From assembly GCA_949293165.1 (NCBI GenBank), contig CASFCW010000037.1, forward strand, positions 1 to 44,226: a DNA stretch of 44,226 nucleotides, given 5' to 3'. Below, piece after piece: positions 17,618-25,499 of the stretch. The position numbers and the translations under genes are program-made. Source of the stretch: an uncultured bacterium (GTDB lineage Bacteria > Bacillota > Clostridia > Oscillospirales > Oscillospiraceae). The notes under the pieces were generated by a model, which made no database searches, was not told where the DNA came from, and saw only the letters and a list, made by a program, of their open reading frames with translations. The first letter of the stretch is position 1. Each line of letters opens with the position of its first letter.

Positions 17618-19993
17618 ATGGCAAGCCGTAGAAGCCCGAGGCCCAAGGCGGCGTCGGTGGATAATCAGTGGAAGTGGGTCTGCCTGACAGGCGGGTCCAT
17701 GGCGGTATGTTTTTTGGTGATGTGCCTGAGCAGCGTGTCCACCGCCAAGGGGCTTGCCCTGGCGGCGGCGGCCTGTGCCCTGGCCGCCCTGCTGGCGGGA
17801 CGGAGGGGGCTGGAGGGCCGGCTGCTGAACGTCCCCTTCCTGGCAGTGACCTTGTGGGTGGTGATGAACGGCGCCTCTACCCTGTATGCCGTGTCGGGCA
17901 AGTTCGCCCTGCGGCTGTTTGCGGCGCTGTTGGTTGCCTACTGCGGCATGCTGGTGGTGCTGGCCCTCTCCAGGGGGGAGGGCCAGAGCCTGGGCCGGAG
18001 GGCGGCCGCGGCGCTGGAAGGGGCGGCTGCCATTGCCGGCCTGGTCAGCATTGACCTGCTGTCCACCCACTGGATCAGCACGCCGGTGCTGGGGCTGCTG
18101 TCCCTGTTCAGCCAGGACTATGCCTCCATCATCCCGGTGGAGGTGGGTATCCGTATGAATTCCATGTTCAACACCCCCAACGTGTTTGCCGGGTGCATGG
18201 GTATCGGGGTGTTCCTTGCCCTGGGGCTGGCCACCACCGCCCGGACGGGGAAGGAGCGCAGCGTCCACCTGGTCTGCCTGTTTATCAACGCCATGGCCTT
18301 CCTGCTGGCCTTCAGCATGGGCGGCAGCGCCACCATCGCGGTGGGCTTTCTGGCCTACCTGCTGCTGGAGCGGAAGCAGCGCCGGGGCGCCCTGCTGGTG
18401 CTGATGGTGGAGACCCTGGTCATCAGCGGAGTGGGCGTGGCGGCGGTGTCCGCCACCTCCCTGGTGGAGTGGTCTGGCTTCCAGCCCATCCCCATGGCCT
18501 GCGTGATCCTGGGGTCCGGGGCCCTGTGGGCGGCAGACCGGTTTGTCGGCCGCCGCCTGGGGGAGGTGCTGGCCAGTCATACCCGGGTAGTCCCCATCCT
18601 GGTGGCGGCTGTGCTGGTGGCGCTGGCGGGATTTGCCGCCGCTGCCATGGGGCTGACCGGGCCCGCCGTGGTGGAGCAGGGGGAGACCCTGCGCCGGGCG
18701 GCCTATCCCCAGCCCGGGACCTACACCATCGCTGTGGAGGGGGACGGCGCGGTTAACGTCACCCTGGAAAGCCAGAACCGGGAGGACACCATGATGCACA
18801 CCTCCACGGTGCTGTATTCCGGCCCCGCCGACGGGGCGGAGGTCACCGTCCCGGAGGACAGCATTGTGGTCTACGCCAATTTGACGGCGGGCGATTCCGT
18901 GACAGTGGAGCGGTTCGCCCTGACGGGGGGCGGGGAGACGGTGGAGTTCCCCCTGAATTACACCCTGCTGCCCGACTTTGTGGCCAACCGCCTTCAGGGC
19001 CTGTGGGCCAACCAGAACGCCATCCAGCGGCTGGTGTTCTTTGAGGACGGCATGAAGCTGTTCCAGCGCAGCCCTGTGGTTGGACTGGGTATGGGAGCCT
19101 TTGAAAACGGGATTGTCAGTGTGCAGTCCTTCTACTATGAGACCAAGTACGCCCATAACCACTATGTCCAGACCCTGGTGGAAACCGGCGTGGTGGGGCT
19201 GATCCTGTTTGTAGGAATGCTGGCGGTTGCCTTGGCTGCGATCATCAAGTCCCGGCGTCTGCCGGAGGAGACCTCCCATCCCCTTACCGCGGCCCTGGGC
19301 GGCGCGCTGGTGTTTATGGCCGGACATGGGGCGGTGGAGGTGGTGTTCTCCTACTACGCCTACCTCCCCCTGGCTCTGGGGGTTTTGGGGCTGATTGTCC
19401 TGTGCTGCGGCCAGACCCTGCCTCTGCCGGTGAAGGGGCTGGCGGCAAAGCGGGGGGTGATCTGGGCCCCCGCTGTCCTGGTGCTGATTTACAGCGTTTT
19501 GATCGGAGGCAACCTTTACGCCAAGTCCCTGGTGGAGCGGGAGAACAGCTTTGACGCCCTGGAAAGCGCCATCCGGCTGGATCGCTTCGAATGGGCGGAC
19601 TATATGACCTCCTATGTGGCCAGCAGCACCGGGGTGGAGGCGGAATATACGGAGATCCATGAAAAGGCGGCCCAGTATGCCCAGCGCCTGGAGCAGGTGG
19701 ACTCCAATACCATCCCCCTCTACCTGGCCCAGTATTATTTCCAACTGGGCAACACGGAGCGGGGCTTTGCCATGGTGGAGAAGTACGTCCGCTATGTGTC
19801 CGCCAACGCCGGGGCGTGGCAGCAGGCCTTCGATTTGGTGCGGGGCTACTTCCAGGCGGAGGATCAGGCCTGGCTGTCCGGCCTGGAGGGGCTGTACCAG
19901 CTGCTGCTCCAGTGGAACCAGGAGAATATGGGCTCCATTTCCCTGTCCCGGGAAACCATGGACTGGCTGGCCCAGCTGGGCGTGGCCCAATGA
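17618..19993 (+). CDS. O-antigen ligase/polymerase family membrane protein
   Basis: A 791-residue polytopic protein with about 10-12 hydrophobic helices. The Wzy/WaaL hallmark is at about residues 485-530: PVVGLGMGAFENG followed by KYAHNHYVQTLVETGVVGL. Two additions are unusual: a beta-rich extracytoplasmic segment of about 90 residues (about 360-450, starting PQPGTYTIAVEGDGAV) inside the membrane region, and a C-terminal tail of about 150 residues that looks like TPR helices (LAQYYFQLGNTERGFAMVEK). It would polymerise repeat units or ligate glycan outside the membrane. ATG 17618 follows GGGAGG by five bases; an upstream in-frame ATG at 17600 lacks a site. Confidence 0.87.
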   Translation: MASRRSPRPKAASVDNQWKWVCLTGGSMAVCFLVMCLSSVSTAKGLALAAAACALAALLAGRRGLEGRLLNVPFLAVTLWVVMNGASTLYAVSGKFALRLFAALLVAYCGMLVVLALSRGEGQSLGRRAAAALEGAAAIAGLVSIDLLSTHWISTPVLGLLSLFSQDYASIIPVEVGIRMNSMFNTPNVFAGCMGIGVFLALGLATTARTGKERSVHLVCLFINAMAFLLAFSMGGSATIAVGFLAYLLLERKQRRGALLVLMVETLVISGVGVAAVSATSLVEWSGFQPIPMACVILGSGALWAADRFVGRRLGEVLASHTRVVPILVAAVLVALAGFAAAAMGLTGPAVVEQGETLRRAAYPQPGTYTIAVEGDGAVNVTLESQNREDTMMHTSTVLYSGPADGAEVTVPEDSIVVYANLTAGDSVTVERFALTGGGETVEFPLNYTLLPDFVANRLQGLWANQNAIQRLVFFEDGMKLFQRSPVVGLGMGAFENGIVSVQSFYYETKYAHNHYVQTLVETGVVGLILFVGMLAVALAAIIKSRRLPEETSHPLTAALGGALVFMAGHGAVEVVFSYYAYLPLALGVLGLIVLCCGQTLPLPVKGLAAKRGVIWAPAVLVLIYSVLIGGNLYAKSLVERENSFDALESAIRLDRFEWADYMTSYVASSTGVEAEYTEIHEKAAQYAQRLEQVDSNTIPLYLAQYYFQLGNTERGFAMVEKYVRYVSANAGAWQQAFDLVRGYFQAEDQAWLSGLEGLYQLLLQWNQENMGSISLSRETMDWLAQLGVAQ

Positions 19994-20009
19994 GCGAAAA
20001 ACCCACGCT

Positions 20010-20056
20010 CCCCCCGGAAAAGCGCCTGGGACGGCGCTTTTCCGGGGGGTTCTTTT
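20010..20056 (+). terminator. terminator of polysaccharide genes
   Basis: A perfect 17-bp stem (20010-20026 with 20033-20049) and a T-rich tail. Confidence 0.92.
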
Positions 20057-20086
20057 GCCGGATCAGGGAAAACCTGGGGGAGGGCC

Positions 20087-20115
20087 TTGTGACCTGGGGG
20101 AAAATTCGGTATAAT
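20087..20115 (+). promoter_or_regulatory. promoter of the ABC importer operon
   Basis: TTGTGA (20087-20092), 17 bases, TATAAT (20110-20115); about 75 bases of leader to the start at 20196. No operator palindrome stands out. Confidence 0.75.
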
Positions 20116-20195
20116 GGCACCGTTGGATTCAGATAAACTGACCTCCGCCCCCACCGGGGAGGGAGTCGGCGTCAATGGTTTGGGAGATGGAGTCA

Positions 20196-21305
20196 ATGGA
20201 AATCAGACTGGAAGGGATTACAAAGCGATTCCCCGGCCGCGGCAGGAAGAACCAGGGGGAGACCACTGCGGTGCAGGACCTGACGGTCCGGGTGCCGGAC
20301 GGGACGCTGGTGGGGCTGCTGGGCCCCTCCGGGTGCGGAAAATCCACCACGCTGAATATGATCTGTGGGCTGGAGGCCCCAACGGAGGGTCGGATTTTCT
20401 TCGGGGAGGAGGACGTGACCGACCTGCCCCCAGAGCTGCGGGGGGTGGGGATGGTGTTTCAGAACTACGCCCTGTACCCGCACCTGACGGTGCTGCAAAA
20501 CATCCTGTTCCCCCTGGAAAATCTGAAGGGGGAGCAGCGGCTGTCCAGGGAGGAGATGCGCCGCCGGGCGGTGGAAGCCGCCGCCCTGGTGCAGATTGAG
20601 GAGCTGCTGGACCGCAGGCCCAGGGAGCTGTCCGGCGGCCAGCAGCAGCGGGTGGCCATCGCCCGCGCCCTGGTAAAGACCCCCCGGGTGCTGCTGCTGG
20701 ACGAGCCGCTGTCCAATCTGGACGCCCGGCTGCGCCTGCAGACCCGGGAGGAGATCTGCCGCATCCAGAAAAAAACGGGGATCACCACCATTTTCGTCAC
20801 TCACGACCAGGAGGAGGCCATGAGCATTTCCGACCGGATTGTGGTAATGAAGGAGGGCGTCCTTATGCAGCAGGGGCTGCCCCAGCAGGTGTATGACGAC
20901 CCTGCCAACCTGTTTGTGGCCAAGTTCCTGGGCCTGCCCCCCATCAATGTGTTCCAGGGGCGGGTTGAGGGCGGCAGCCTGTGCCTGGGGGGCGTGCCGG
21001 TGCTGCCTGCCCCCGGCGTGGCCGACCAGCCGGTTTGGGCGGGCGTGCGGCCGGAGGGCTTCCTCCTGCGGGAGGATGGGCCGCTGGCCTGCGCCCTGGA
21101 CCGGGTGGAGGTGCTGGGCCGGGATATGAGCGCGGTGTGCGCCCACCCCGCCTGCCAGTCCGGCCAGGTGCGGGCCATCCTGGACCCGGACCGCCAGGTG
21201 GACAGCAGCCGGGAAACGGTGGGCTTTGCCCTGCGTCCGGACAAGGTGTTCCTCTTCCGGCGGGAGGACGGCGTGCGCATCCCCCTGCCTGAGGCGGGCG
21301 TCTGA
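20196..21305 (+). CDS. ABC transporter ATP-binding protein, MalK/UgpC/MsmK type
   Basis: A 369-residue ATPase of a carbohydrate importer: Walker A GPSGCGKST, Q-loop VFQNYALYPHLTV, signature LSGGQQQR, Walker B VLLLDEPLSNLD, the H-loop VTHDQEEAM, and a C-terminal TOBE-like region (WAGVRPEGFLL, GFALRPDKVFLF). It would couple ATP hydrolysis to the two permeases encoded next. Three in-frame ATGs are close; 20196 has GGGAG nine bases upstream, while 20187 is fused to that site. A short insert (GRGRKNQGET) sits before the Walker A domain. First gene of a four-gene operon. Confidence 0.94.
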   Translation: MEIRLEGITKRFPGRGRKNQGETTAVQDLTVRVPDGTLVGLLGPSGCGKSTTLNMICGLEAPTEGRIFFGEEDVTDLPPELRGVGMVFQNYALYPHLTVLQNILFPLENLKGEQRLSREEMRRRAVEAAALVQIEELLDRRPRELSGGQQQRVAIARALVKTPRVLLLDEPLSNLDARLRLQTREEICRIQKKTGITTIFVTHDQEEAMSISDRIVVMKEGVLMQQGLPQQVYDDPANLFVAKFLGLPPINVFQGRVEGGSLCLGGVPVLPAPGVADQPVWAGVRPEGFLLREDGPLACALDRVEVLGRDMSAVCAHPACQSGQVRAILDPDRQVDSSRETVGFALRPDKVFLFRREDGVRIPLPEAGV

Positions 21306-21330
21306 CCGCCGGGAAGGAGGAGTGCGCTCC

Positions 21331-22221
21331 ATGAACCGAAACGAAAGGAAAGCCTGGCTCTATCTTCTGCCCGCCACCCTGCTGCTGGCCGCTTTTCTGG
21401 TCTACCCGCTGGTTGACGTGCTGATCTATTCTGTGGAGGAGGGGTATAATTTCGCCTCCCAGACCTACTGGGGTGTGGGCGGATATAACTACCTGTATGT
21501 CCTCCACGACCCCTACTTCCTTCAGGCGCTGAAAAATACCCTGATCCTGGTGGCCATCACCGTGCCGGTGTCCACCTGCCTGGCCCTGGCCATCTCCACC
21601 GCCCTCAGCTCCATCCGGCCCCTGCGCCAGCTGTTCCAGACGGTGTATTTCCTGCCCTATGTGACCAATACCCTGGCGGTGGGCCTGGTGTTTATGGCCC
21701 TGTTCCAGAAAACGGAGTATACCGACGGGCTGGTGAATCTGCTGATTACCTGGTTTGGGGGGCAGAGCGTGGACTTTATCGACGGCCCCTATTGGGCCAA
21801 GATGTTTGTGCTGTGCTTTTACACCGTGTGGACGGTGATGCCCTTTAAAATCCTGGTGCTGACCAGCGCCCTTGCCTCGGTCAACCAGGATTATTACCGG
21901 GCCGCCCGGGTGGACGGCACCTCCCGGACGCGGATCTTTTTCCGCATCACCCTGCCCCTGATCGCCCCCATGATCGTCTATCTGGTGATTACCGGCTTTA
22001 TCGGCGCCTTCAAGGCCTACAGCGACGCCGTGGCCCTGTTCGGCACCGACCTGAACGCCGCCGGCATGAACACCATCGTGGGCTATGTGTACGATATGCT
22101 TTACGGAGACAGCGGCGGATACCCCTCCTATGCCTCTGCCGCCGCCATGATCCTGTTTGTCATCGTGCTGACCATCACCTGCATCAACCTGCTGGTCAGC
22201 CGGCGGCAGCTTGAGAATTGA
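21331..22221 (+). CDS. sugar ABC transporter permease, MalF/UgpA type
   Basis: A 296-residue permease with six hydrophobic helices and the EAA loop that docks the ATPase (AARVDGTSRTRIFFRITLPL). Size and helix order match the first permease of CUT1 carbohydrate importers. ATG 21331 follows AAGGAGGAG. It is 25 bases after the ATPase and is followed by the second permease after 10 bases. Confidence 0.94.
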   Translation: MNRNERKAWLYLLPATLLLAAFLVYPLVDVLIYSVEEGYNFASQTYWGVGGYNYLYVLHDPYFLQALKNTLILVAITVPVSTCLALAISTALSSIRPLRQLFQTVYFLPYVTNTLAVGLVFMALFQKTEYTDGLVNLLITWFGGQSVDFIDGPYWAKMFVLCFYTVWTVMPFKILVLTSALASVNQDYYRAARVDGTSRTRIFFRITLPLIAPMIVYLVITGFIGAFKAYSDAVALFGTDLNAAGMNTIVGYVYDMLYGDSGGYPSYASAAAMILFVIVLTITCINLLVSRRQLEN

Positions 22222-22231
22222 GAGGTGCGCC

Positions 22232-23107
22232 GTGAAACGTAATACGGATTCCCATGTTTTAAGCCGGGAGGCGGGGCGGAGGCGGCGGGTGCGCCTGGCC
22301 GTGACCTACTGCGCCCTGGGCGTGTGGGCGGTGATGGTGCTGTTCCCCTTCTACTGGATGGTGCTCACCTCCCTGAAAAGCTACTCCGCCTACAACGCCG
22401 AGCACATCCCCGTCCTGTTCACCCTGGCCCCCACCCTGGAAAATTACTGGCAGGTCTTTACCGCCGTCCCCCTGGGCCGGTACCTGGTCAATACCCTCAT
22501 CTTCGCCGTCATCACCACAGGGATTATGGTGGCGGTGAGCACCCTGGCGGCCTACGGCTTTGCCCGGCTGGAGTTCCGGGGGAAAAACCTGGTGTTCGCC
22601 CTGTTCTTGTCCATGATGATGATTCCCAGCGAGCTGGTGGTCATTACCAACTTTGTCACCATCACCAACCTGGACCTGCGCAACAGCTTCACCGGCCTGA
22701 TTTTGCCCTCCATCACCTCGGTGTTTTACATCTACCTGCTGAAGGAGAGCTTTGAACAGGTGCCCGACGAGCTGTACCGGGCCGCCCGGGTGGACGGCAC
22801 CTCCGACCTGAAATACCTGTGGAAGGTGATGATCCCCATTTGCCGGCCCACCATCGTTACCGTCACCATCCTGAAGCTCATCGAGTGCTGGAACTCCTAC
22901 GTCTGGCCCCGGCTGATTACCGACGACCAGGCCTACTTCCTGGTGTCCAACGGCATCCAGGAGATCCGGGAAAACGGCTTCGGGCGGGAGAACATCCCCG
23001 CCATGATGGCCGCGGTGGTGGTGATCTCTGTGCCCCTGATCCTGCTGTTTCTGGCCTTCCGGAACAAGATCATGGAGGGCGTGTCCAGAGGAGGGATCAA
23101 GGGATGA
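22232..23107 (+). CDS. sugar ABC transporter permease, MalG/UgpE type
   Basis: A 291-residue second permease with six helices and the EAA loop AARVDGTSDLKYLWKVMIPI. I chose GTG 22232, which follows AGAGGTG; the frame is open a little further up but overlaps the previous gene. Its stop overlaps the ATG of the binding protein (ATGA at 23104-23107), a sign of translational coupling. Confidence 0.93.
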   Translation: MKRNTDSHVLSREAGRRRRVRLAVTYCALGVWAVMVLFPFYWMVLTSLKSYSAYNAEHIPVLFTLAPTLENYWQVFTAVPLGRYLVNTLIFAVITTGIMVAVSTLAAYGFARLEFRGKNLVFALFLSMMMIPSELVVITNFVTITNLDLRNSFTGLILPSITSVFYIYLLKESFEQVPDELYRAARVDGTSDLKYLWKVMIPICRPTIVTVTILKLIECWNSYVWPRLITDDQAYFLVSNGIQEIRENGFGRENIPAMMAAVVVISVPLILLFLAFRNKIMEGVSRGGIKG

Positions 23108-24708
23108 GAGGATGGAAACAAATGCTGGCCGCCGGTATGGCGGCGGCGGCCCTGGCGGGGCTGCTGTCCGGCTGCCACGGCAGCCGGGAACAGGCCGCCT
23201 TCTCCGTGCCGGAGGAGTTTGACGACTCCAGAGACTACGAGATTACCTTCTGGGCCAAGAACGACACCAACAAGCGGCAGACGGACATCTATAAGCAGGC
23301 CATTGAGGATTTCCAGGCGCTGTACCCCAATATCACCGTCACCCTCCGCCTGTATACCGACTATGGGGATATCTACAACGACGTTATCACCAACATCTCC
23401 ACCCAGACTACCCCCAACGTCTGCATCACCTACCCGGACCATATCGCTACATACCTGACCGGCAGCAATGTGGTGGTGCCTCTGGACGAGCTGTTCAGCG
23501 ACGCCAGCTACGGCCTGGGGGGCAGTGAGCTGCGCTTTGACGGCCCGACCCAGGAGGAGATTGTGCCCCAGTTTTTGGAGGAGTGCCGCCTGGAAGGGCA
23601 CTATTACGCTGTACCTTACATGCGTTCCACAGAGGTGTGCTACATCAACCAGACCTTCGTGGAGGCCCTGGGCTACACCCTGCCCGACGTGCTGACCTGG
23701 GACTTTGTGTGGGAGGTGTCGGAGGCGGCGGCCCAAAAGGACGAAACCGGCACCTATCTGCTCAACGGGCAGAAGGTGATGATCCCCTTCCTGTATAAGT
23801 CCACCGACAATATGATGATCCAGATGCTGCGGCAGAGGGGGGCGGGGTATTCCACCGCCACAGGGGTCATCCAGCTGTTCAACGATACCACGGAGGAGCT
23901 GCTCTATCAGATTGCCGACGCCACCGCCCAGGGCGCCTTCTCCACCTTCAAAATCTCCGGCTATCCCGCCAACTTCCTCAACGCGGGCCAGTGCGTCTTT
24001 GCGGTGGATTCCACCGCCGGCTCCACCTGGATGGGCAGCGACGCCCCGCTGATGGATATTCCGGAGGAGGAGGTCGTGGAGTTTGAGACGGCGGTGCGGA
24101 TGATCCCCCAGTTTGACCCGGACAACCCCCAGATGATCTCCCAGGGCCCGTCCATCTGTATCTTCAACAAGGAGGATTCCCAGGAGGTGCTGGCCTCGTG
24201 GCTGTTTGCCCAGTATCTGCTCACCGACCAGGTGCAGATGGATTACTCCCAGACGGAGGGGTATGTGCCGGTGACCACCAAGGCCCAGAGCAATCCGGAC
24301 TACCAGGACTATCTGTCCCGGGCGGGGGAGGACAACGACACCTACTACGATGTGAAGCTCCAGACGGTGGAGCTGCTGCTGGAGCATTTGGACGACACCT
24401 TCATCACCCCGGTGTTTAACGGCTCCACCTCCCTGCGCAACGCCGCCGGCCAGCTGATTGAGGATGTGACCAAGGGCGTCCGACGGGGCCAGACGGTGGA
24501 TGAGGCTTTCCTGGACGCCCTGTACGCGGACACCGCCGCCCTGTACCATCTGGACGAGGCCTCCTCCGGAGGGGGGCAGGCGGACTTGGGCCCCCTGCCC
24601 GCCATGTCCACCGCCCTGCTGGTCACCCTTGGGGCGGTGTGGGCGCTGATCCTGGCCTATCTGGCGGTAGGTTGGAGGAGAAAGCGGAGGAAGCAGCGGG
24701 AAATGTAG
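23104..24708 (+). CDS. extracellular solute-binding lipoprotein, family 1, with C-terminal membrane helix
   Basis: A 534-residue substrate-binding protein. The lipobox LLSGC puts the lipid-modified cysteine at residue 24; the mature protein has the family 1 pattern (ITFWAKNDTNKRQTDIYKQA near the start). It presumably binds a sugar or polyol glycoside outside the cell and feeds the permeases. Odd: the end (from about residue 500) is a hydrophobic helix followed by a basic tail (GWRRKRRKQREM), so it would be held both by lipid and by a transmembrane segment. It is also about 80-100 residues longer than usual. It is last in the operon. Confidence 0.92.
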   Translation: MRGWKQMLAAGMAAAALAGLLSGCHGSREQAAFSVPEEFDDSRDYEITFWAKNDTNKRQTDIYKQAIEDFQALYPNITVTLRLYTDYGDIYNDVITNISTQTTPNVCITYPDHIATYLTGSNVVVPLDELFSDASYGLGGSELRFDGPTQEEIVPQFLEECRLEGHYYAVPYMRSTEVCYINQTFVEALGYTLPDVLTWDFVWEVSEAAAQKDETGTYLLNGQKVMIPFLYKSTDNMMIQMLRQRGAGYSTATGVIQLFNDTTEELLYQIADATAQGAFSTFKISGYPANFLNAGQCVFAVDSTAGSTWMGSDAPLMDIPEEEVVEFETAVRMIPQFDPDNPQMISQGPSICIFNKEDSQEVLASWLFAQYLLTDQVQMDYSQTEGYVPVTTKAQSNPDYQDYLSRAGEDNDTYYDVKLQTVELLLEHLDDTFITPVFNGSTSLRNAAGQLIEDVTKGVRRGQTVDEAFLDALYADTAALYHLDEASSGGGQADLGPLPAMSTALLVTLGAVWALILAYLAVGWRRKRRKQREM

Positions 24709-24733
24709 GGAAAAAGAAAATTAGAATTCCTAC

Positions 24734-24761
24734 TTTACAATTTCGGAAAGTGTGATATAAT
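24734..24761 (+). promoter_or_regulatory. tRNA-Ala promoter
   Basis: TTTACA (24734-24739), 16 bases, TATAAT (24756-24761) with a TG one base before the -10. Confidence 0.75.
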
Positions 24762-24800
24762 AAACGAGCTGACCACCTGGAAGCTGTGAACAGCATATCC

Positions 24801-24876
24801 GGGCCTATAGCTCAGCTGGGAGAGCGTACGGTTCGCATCCGTAAGGTCGTCGGTTCGATCCCGATTAGGTCCACCA
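24801..24876 (+). tRNA. tRNA-Ala (anticodon CGC)
   Basis: A 76-base tRNA with encoded CCA. The 7-bp acceptor closes with a G3-U70 wobble, the alanine identity element; the D stem GCTC/GAGC, a perfect 5-bp anticodon stem (TACGG/CCGTA) with loop TTCGCAT, and a T arm with GGTTCGATCC are all present. It reads GCG codons. Confidence 0.95.
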
Positions 24877-24913
24877 AAAAGAAAGGCACGACGTATGTCG
24901 TGCCTTTCTTTTT
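24877..24913 (+). terminator. tRNA-Ala terminator
   Basis: A 16-17-bp stem (to 24892, and 24897-24913) that starts right after CCA, with A-tract and T-tract arms; works on either strand. Confidence 0.9.
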
Positions 24914-24920
24914 GGGTTCC

Positions 24921-25048
24921 GCCGCCTGAAAGGCGGCTCCACCCTTCGGTGATTGAAATGCTCGGCGGAAGTGAATTCCGCCTGCGCCGAGGTTTTGCCT
25001 GCGGCAAAACGCTCCTACGGCGCAAAAGCGCCGCCCCACCGTGTGGGG
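24921..25048. repeat. array of five small perfect hairpins
   Basis: Five inverted repeats in 128 bases, with 3-5 base loops: 24921-24937 (7 bp), 24964-24982 (7 bp), 24992-25010 (8 bp), 25019-25032 (5 bp) and 25034-25048 (6 bp). All stems are perfect. No protein-coding gene is convincing here. It resembles a REP-like or MITE-like intergenic repeat lying between two tRNA genes. Confidence 0.6.
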
Positions 25049-25109
25049 CCCCTTGTTCTGCCGGCATCTATACTGTTGCGATGCTTCAAAAAGAGAGACA
25101 CGACGTACG

Positions 25110-25154
25110 ATGAGCCCCGCTTTTCGATAAAACAGTTCGAAAAGCGGGGCTCAT
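25110..25154 (-). terminator. tRNA-Leu terminator
   Basis: An 18-bp stem (25110-25127 with 25137-25154) six bases after the tRNA-Leu CCA, read on the minus strand. The U-rich stretch comes later (minus-strand complement of 25088-25100), so the terminator tail is separated from the stem. Confidence 0.7.
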
Positions 25155-25160
25155 TCATTA

Positions 25161-25275
25161 TGGTGCCGGTGACCGGACTCGAACCGGTACGCTGTCGCCA
25201 GCGGTGGATTTTGAGTCCACTACGTCCAGCGGTGGATTTTGAGTCCACTACGTCTACCAATTTCATCACACCGGC
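25161..25275 (-). tRNA. tRNA-Leu (anticodon CAA) with duplicated anticodon arm
   Basis: On the minus strand this reads as a class II tRNA: 7-bp acceptor GCCGGTG/CACCGGC, leucine-type D arm, anticodon stem GTGGA/TCCAC with loop CTCAAAA, long variable arm, T arm with GGTTCGAGTCC, and CCA. But bases 25199-25226 and 25227-25254 are an exact 28-bp tandem repeat holding the anticodon arm and part of the variable arm, so the gene is 115 bases where 87 is expected. Removing one unit gives a normal tRNA-Leu. It has its own promoter and terminator. It may be non-functional, or may fold with one arm looped out; a sequencing duplication is possible. Confidence 0.85.
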
Positions 25276-25287
25276 GGACTCTGATAC

Positions 25288-25316
25288 ATTATAAACCAAC
25301 CGGTGGAGAAAAGCAA
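25288..25316 (-). promoter_or_regulatory. tRNA-Leu promoter
   Basis: On the minus strand TTGCTT (25316-25311), 17 bases, TATAAT (25293-25288), 12 bases before the tRNA. Confidence 0.7.
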
Positions 25317-25408
25317 GGAAAACTTGTCTTTAGGCGCCAGCGCATTCCATGGTGGGAGGGAAAGCCATGGCCTGGCGGGGGAAACTTCCAGGTGGGGACA
25401 GGTTGGGC

Positions 25409-25437
25409 TTGTGAAATGGCCGGGGCTGTGCTACAAT
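25409..25437 (+). promoter_or_regulatory. ychF promoter
   Basis: TTGTGA (25409-25414), 17 bases, TACAAT (25432-25437), with TG one base before the -10. Confidence 0.75.
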
Positions 25438-25499
25438 ACCATAAATAACGCGGTTTTGTATAAAACCCCCTTGTTATGACAAAGGAGATGCTGGAATTT

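Noticed and set aside
17435-19990. 851-codon open frame antisense to the O-antigen ligase gene, and similar long antisense frames at 837-2150, 3748-5316 and 33614-36133
   Set aside because: High GC keeps shadow frames open; composition is low-complexity (Gly, His, Gln, Pro) and the opposite strand has recognised domains.
24921-25048. CRISPR-like array
   Set aside because: The hairpins differ in sequence and there are no regular repeats or spacers, nor cas genes in the window.
24735-25299. Reading frames antisense to the tRNA genes that give peptides often seen in databases
   Set aside because: They are read through tRNA-Ala and tRNA-Leu and match the known kind of spurious tRNA-derived translation.
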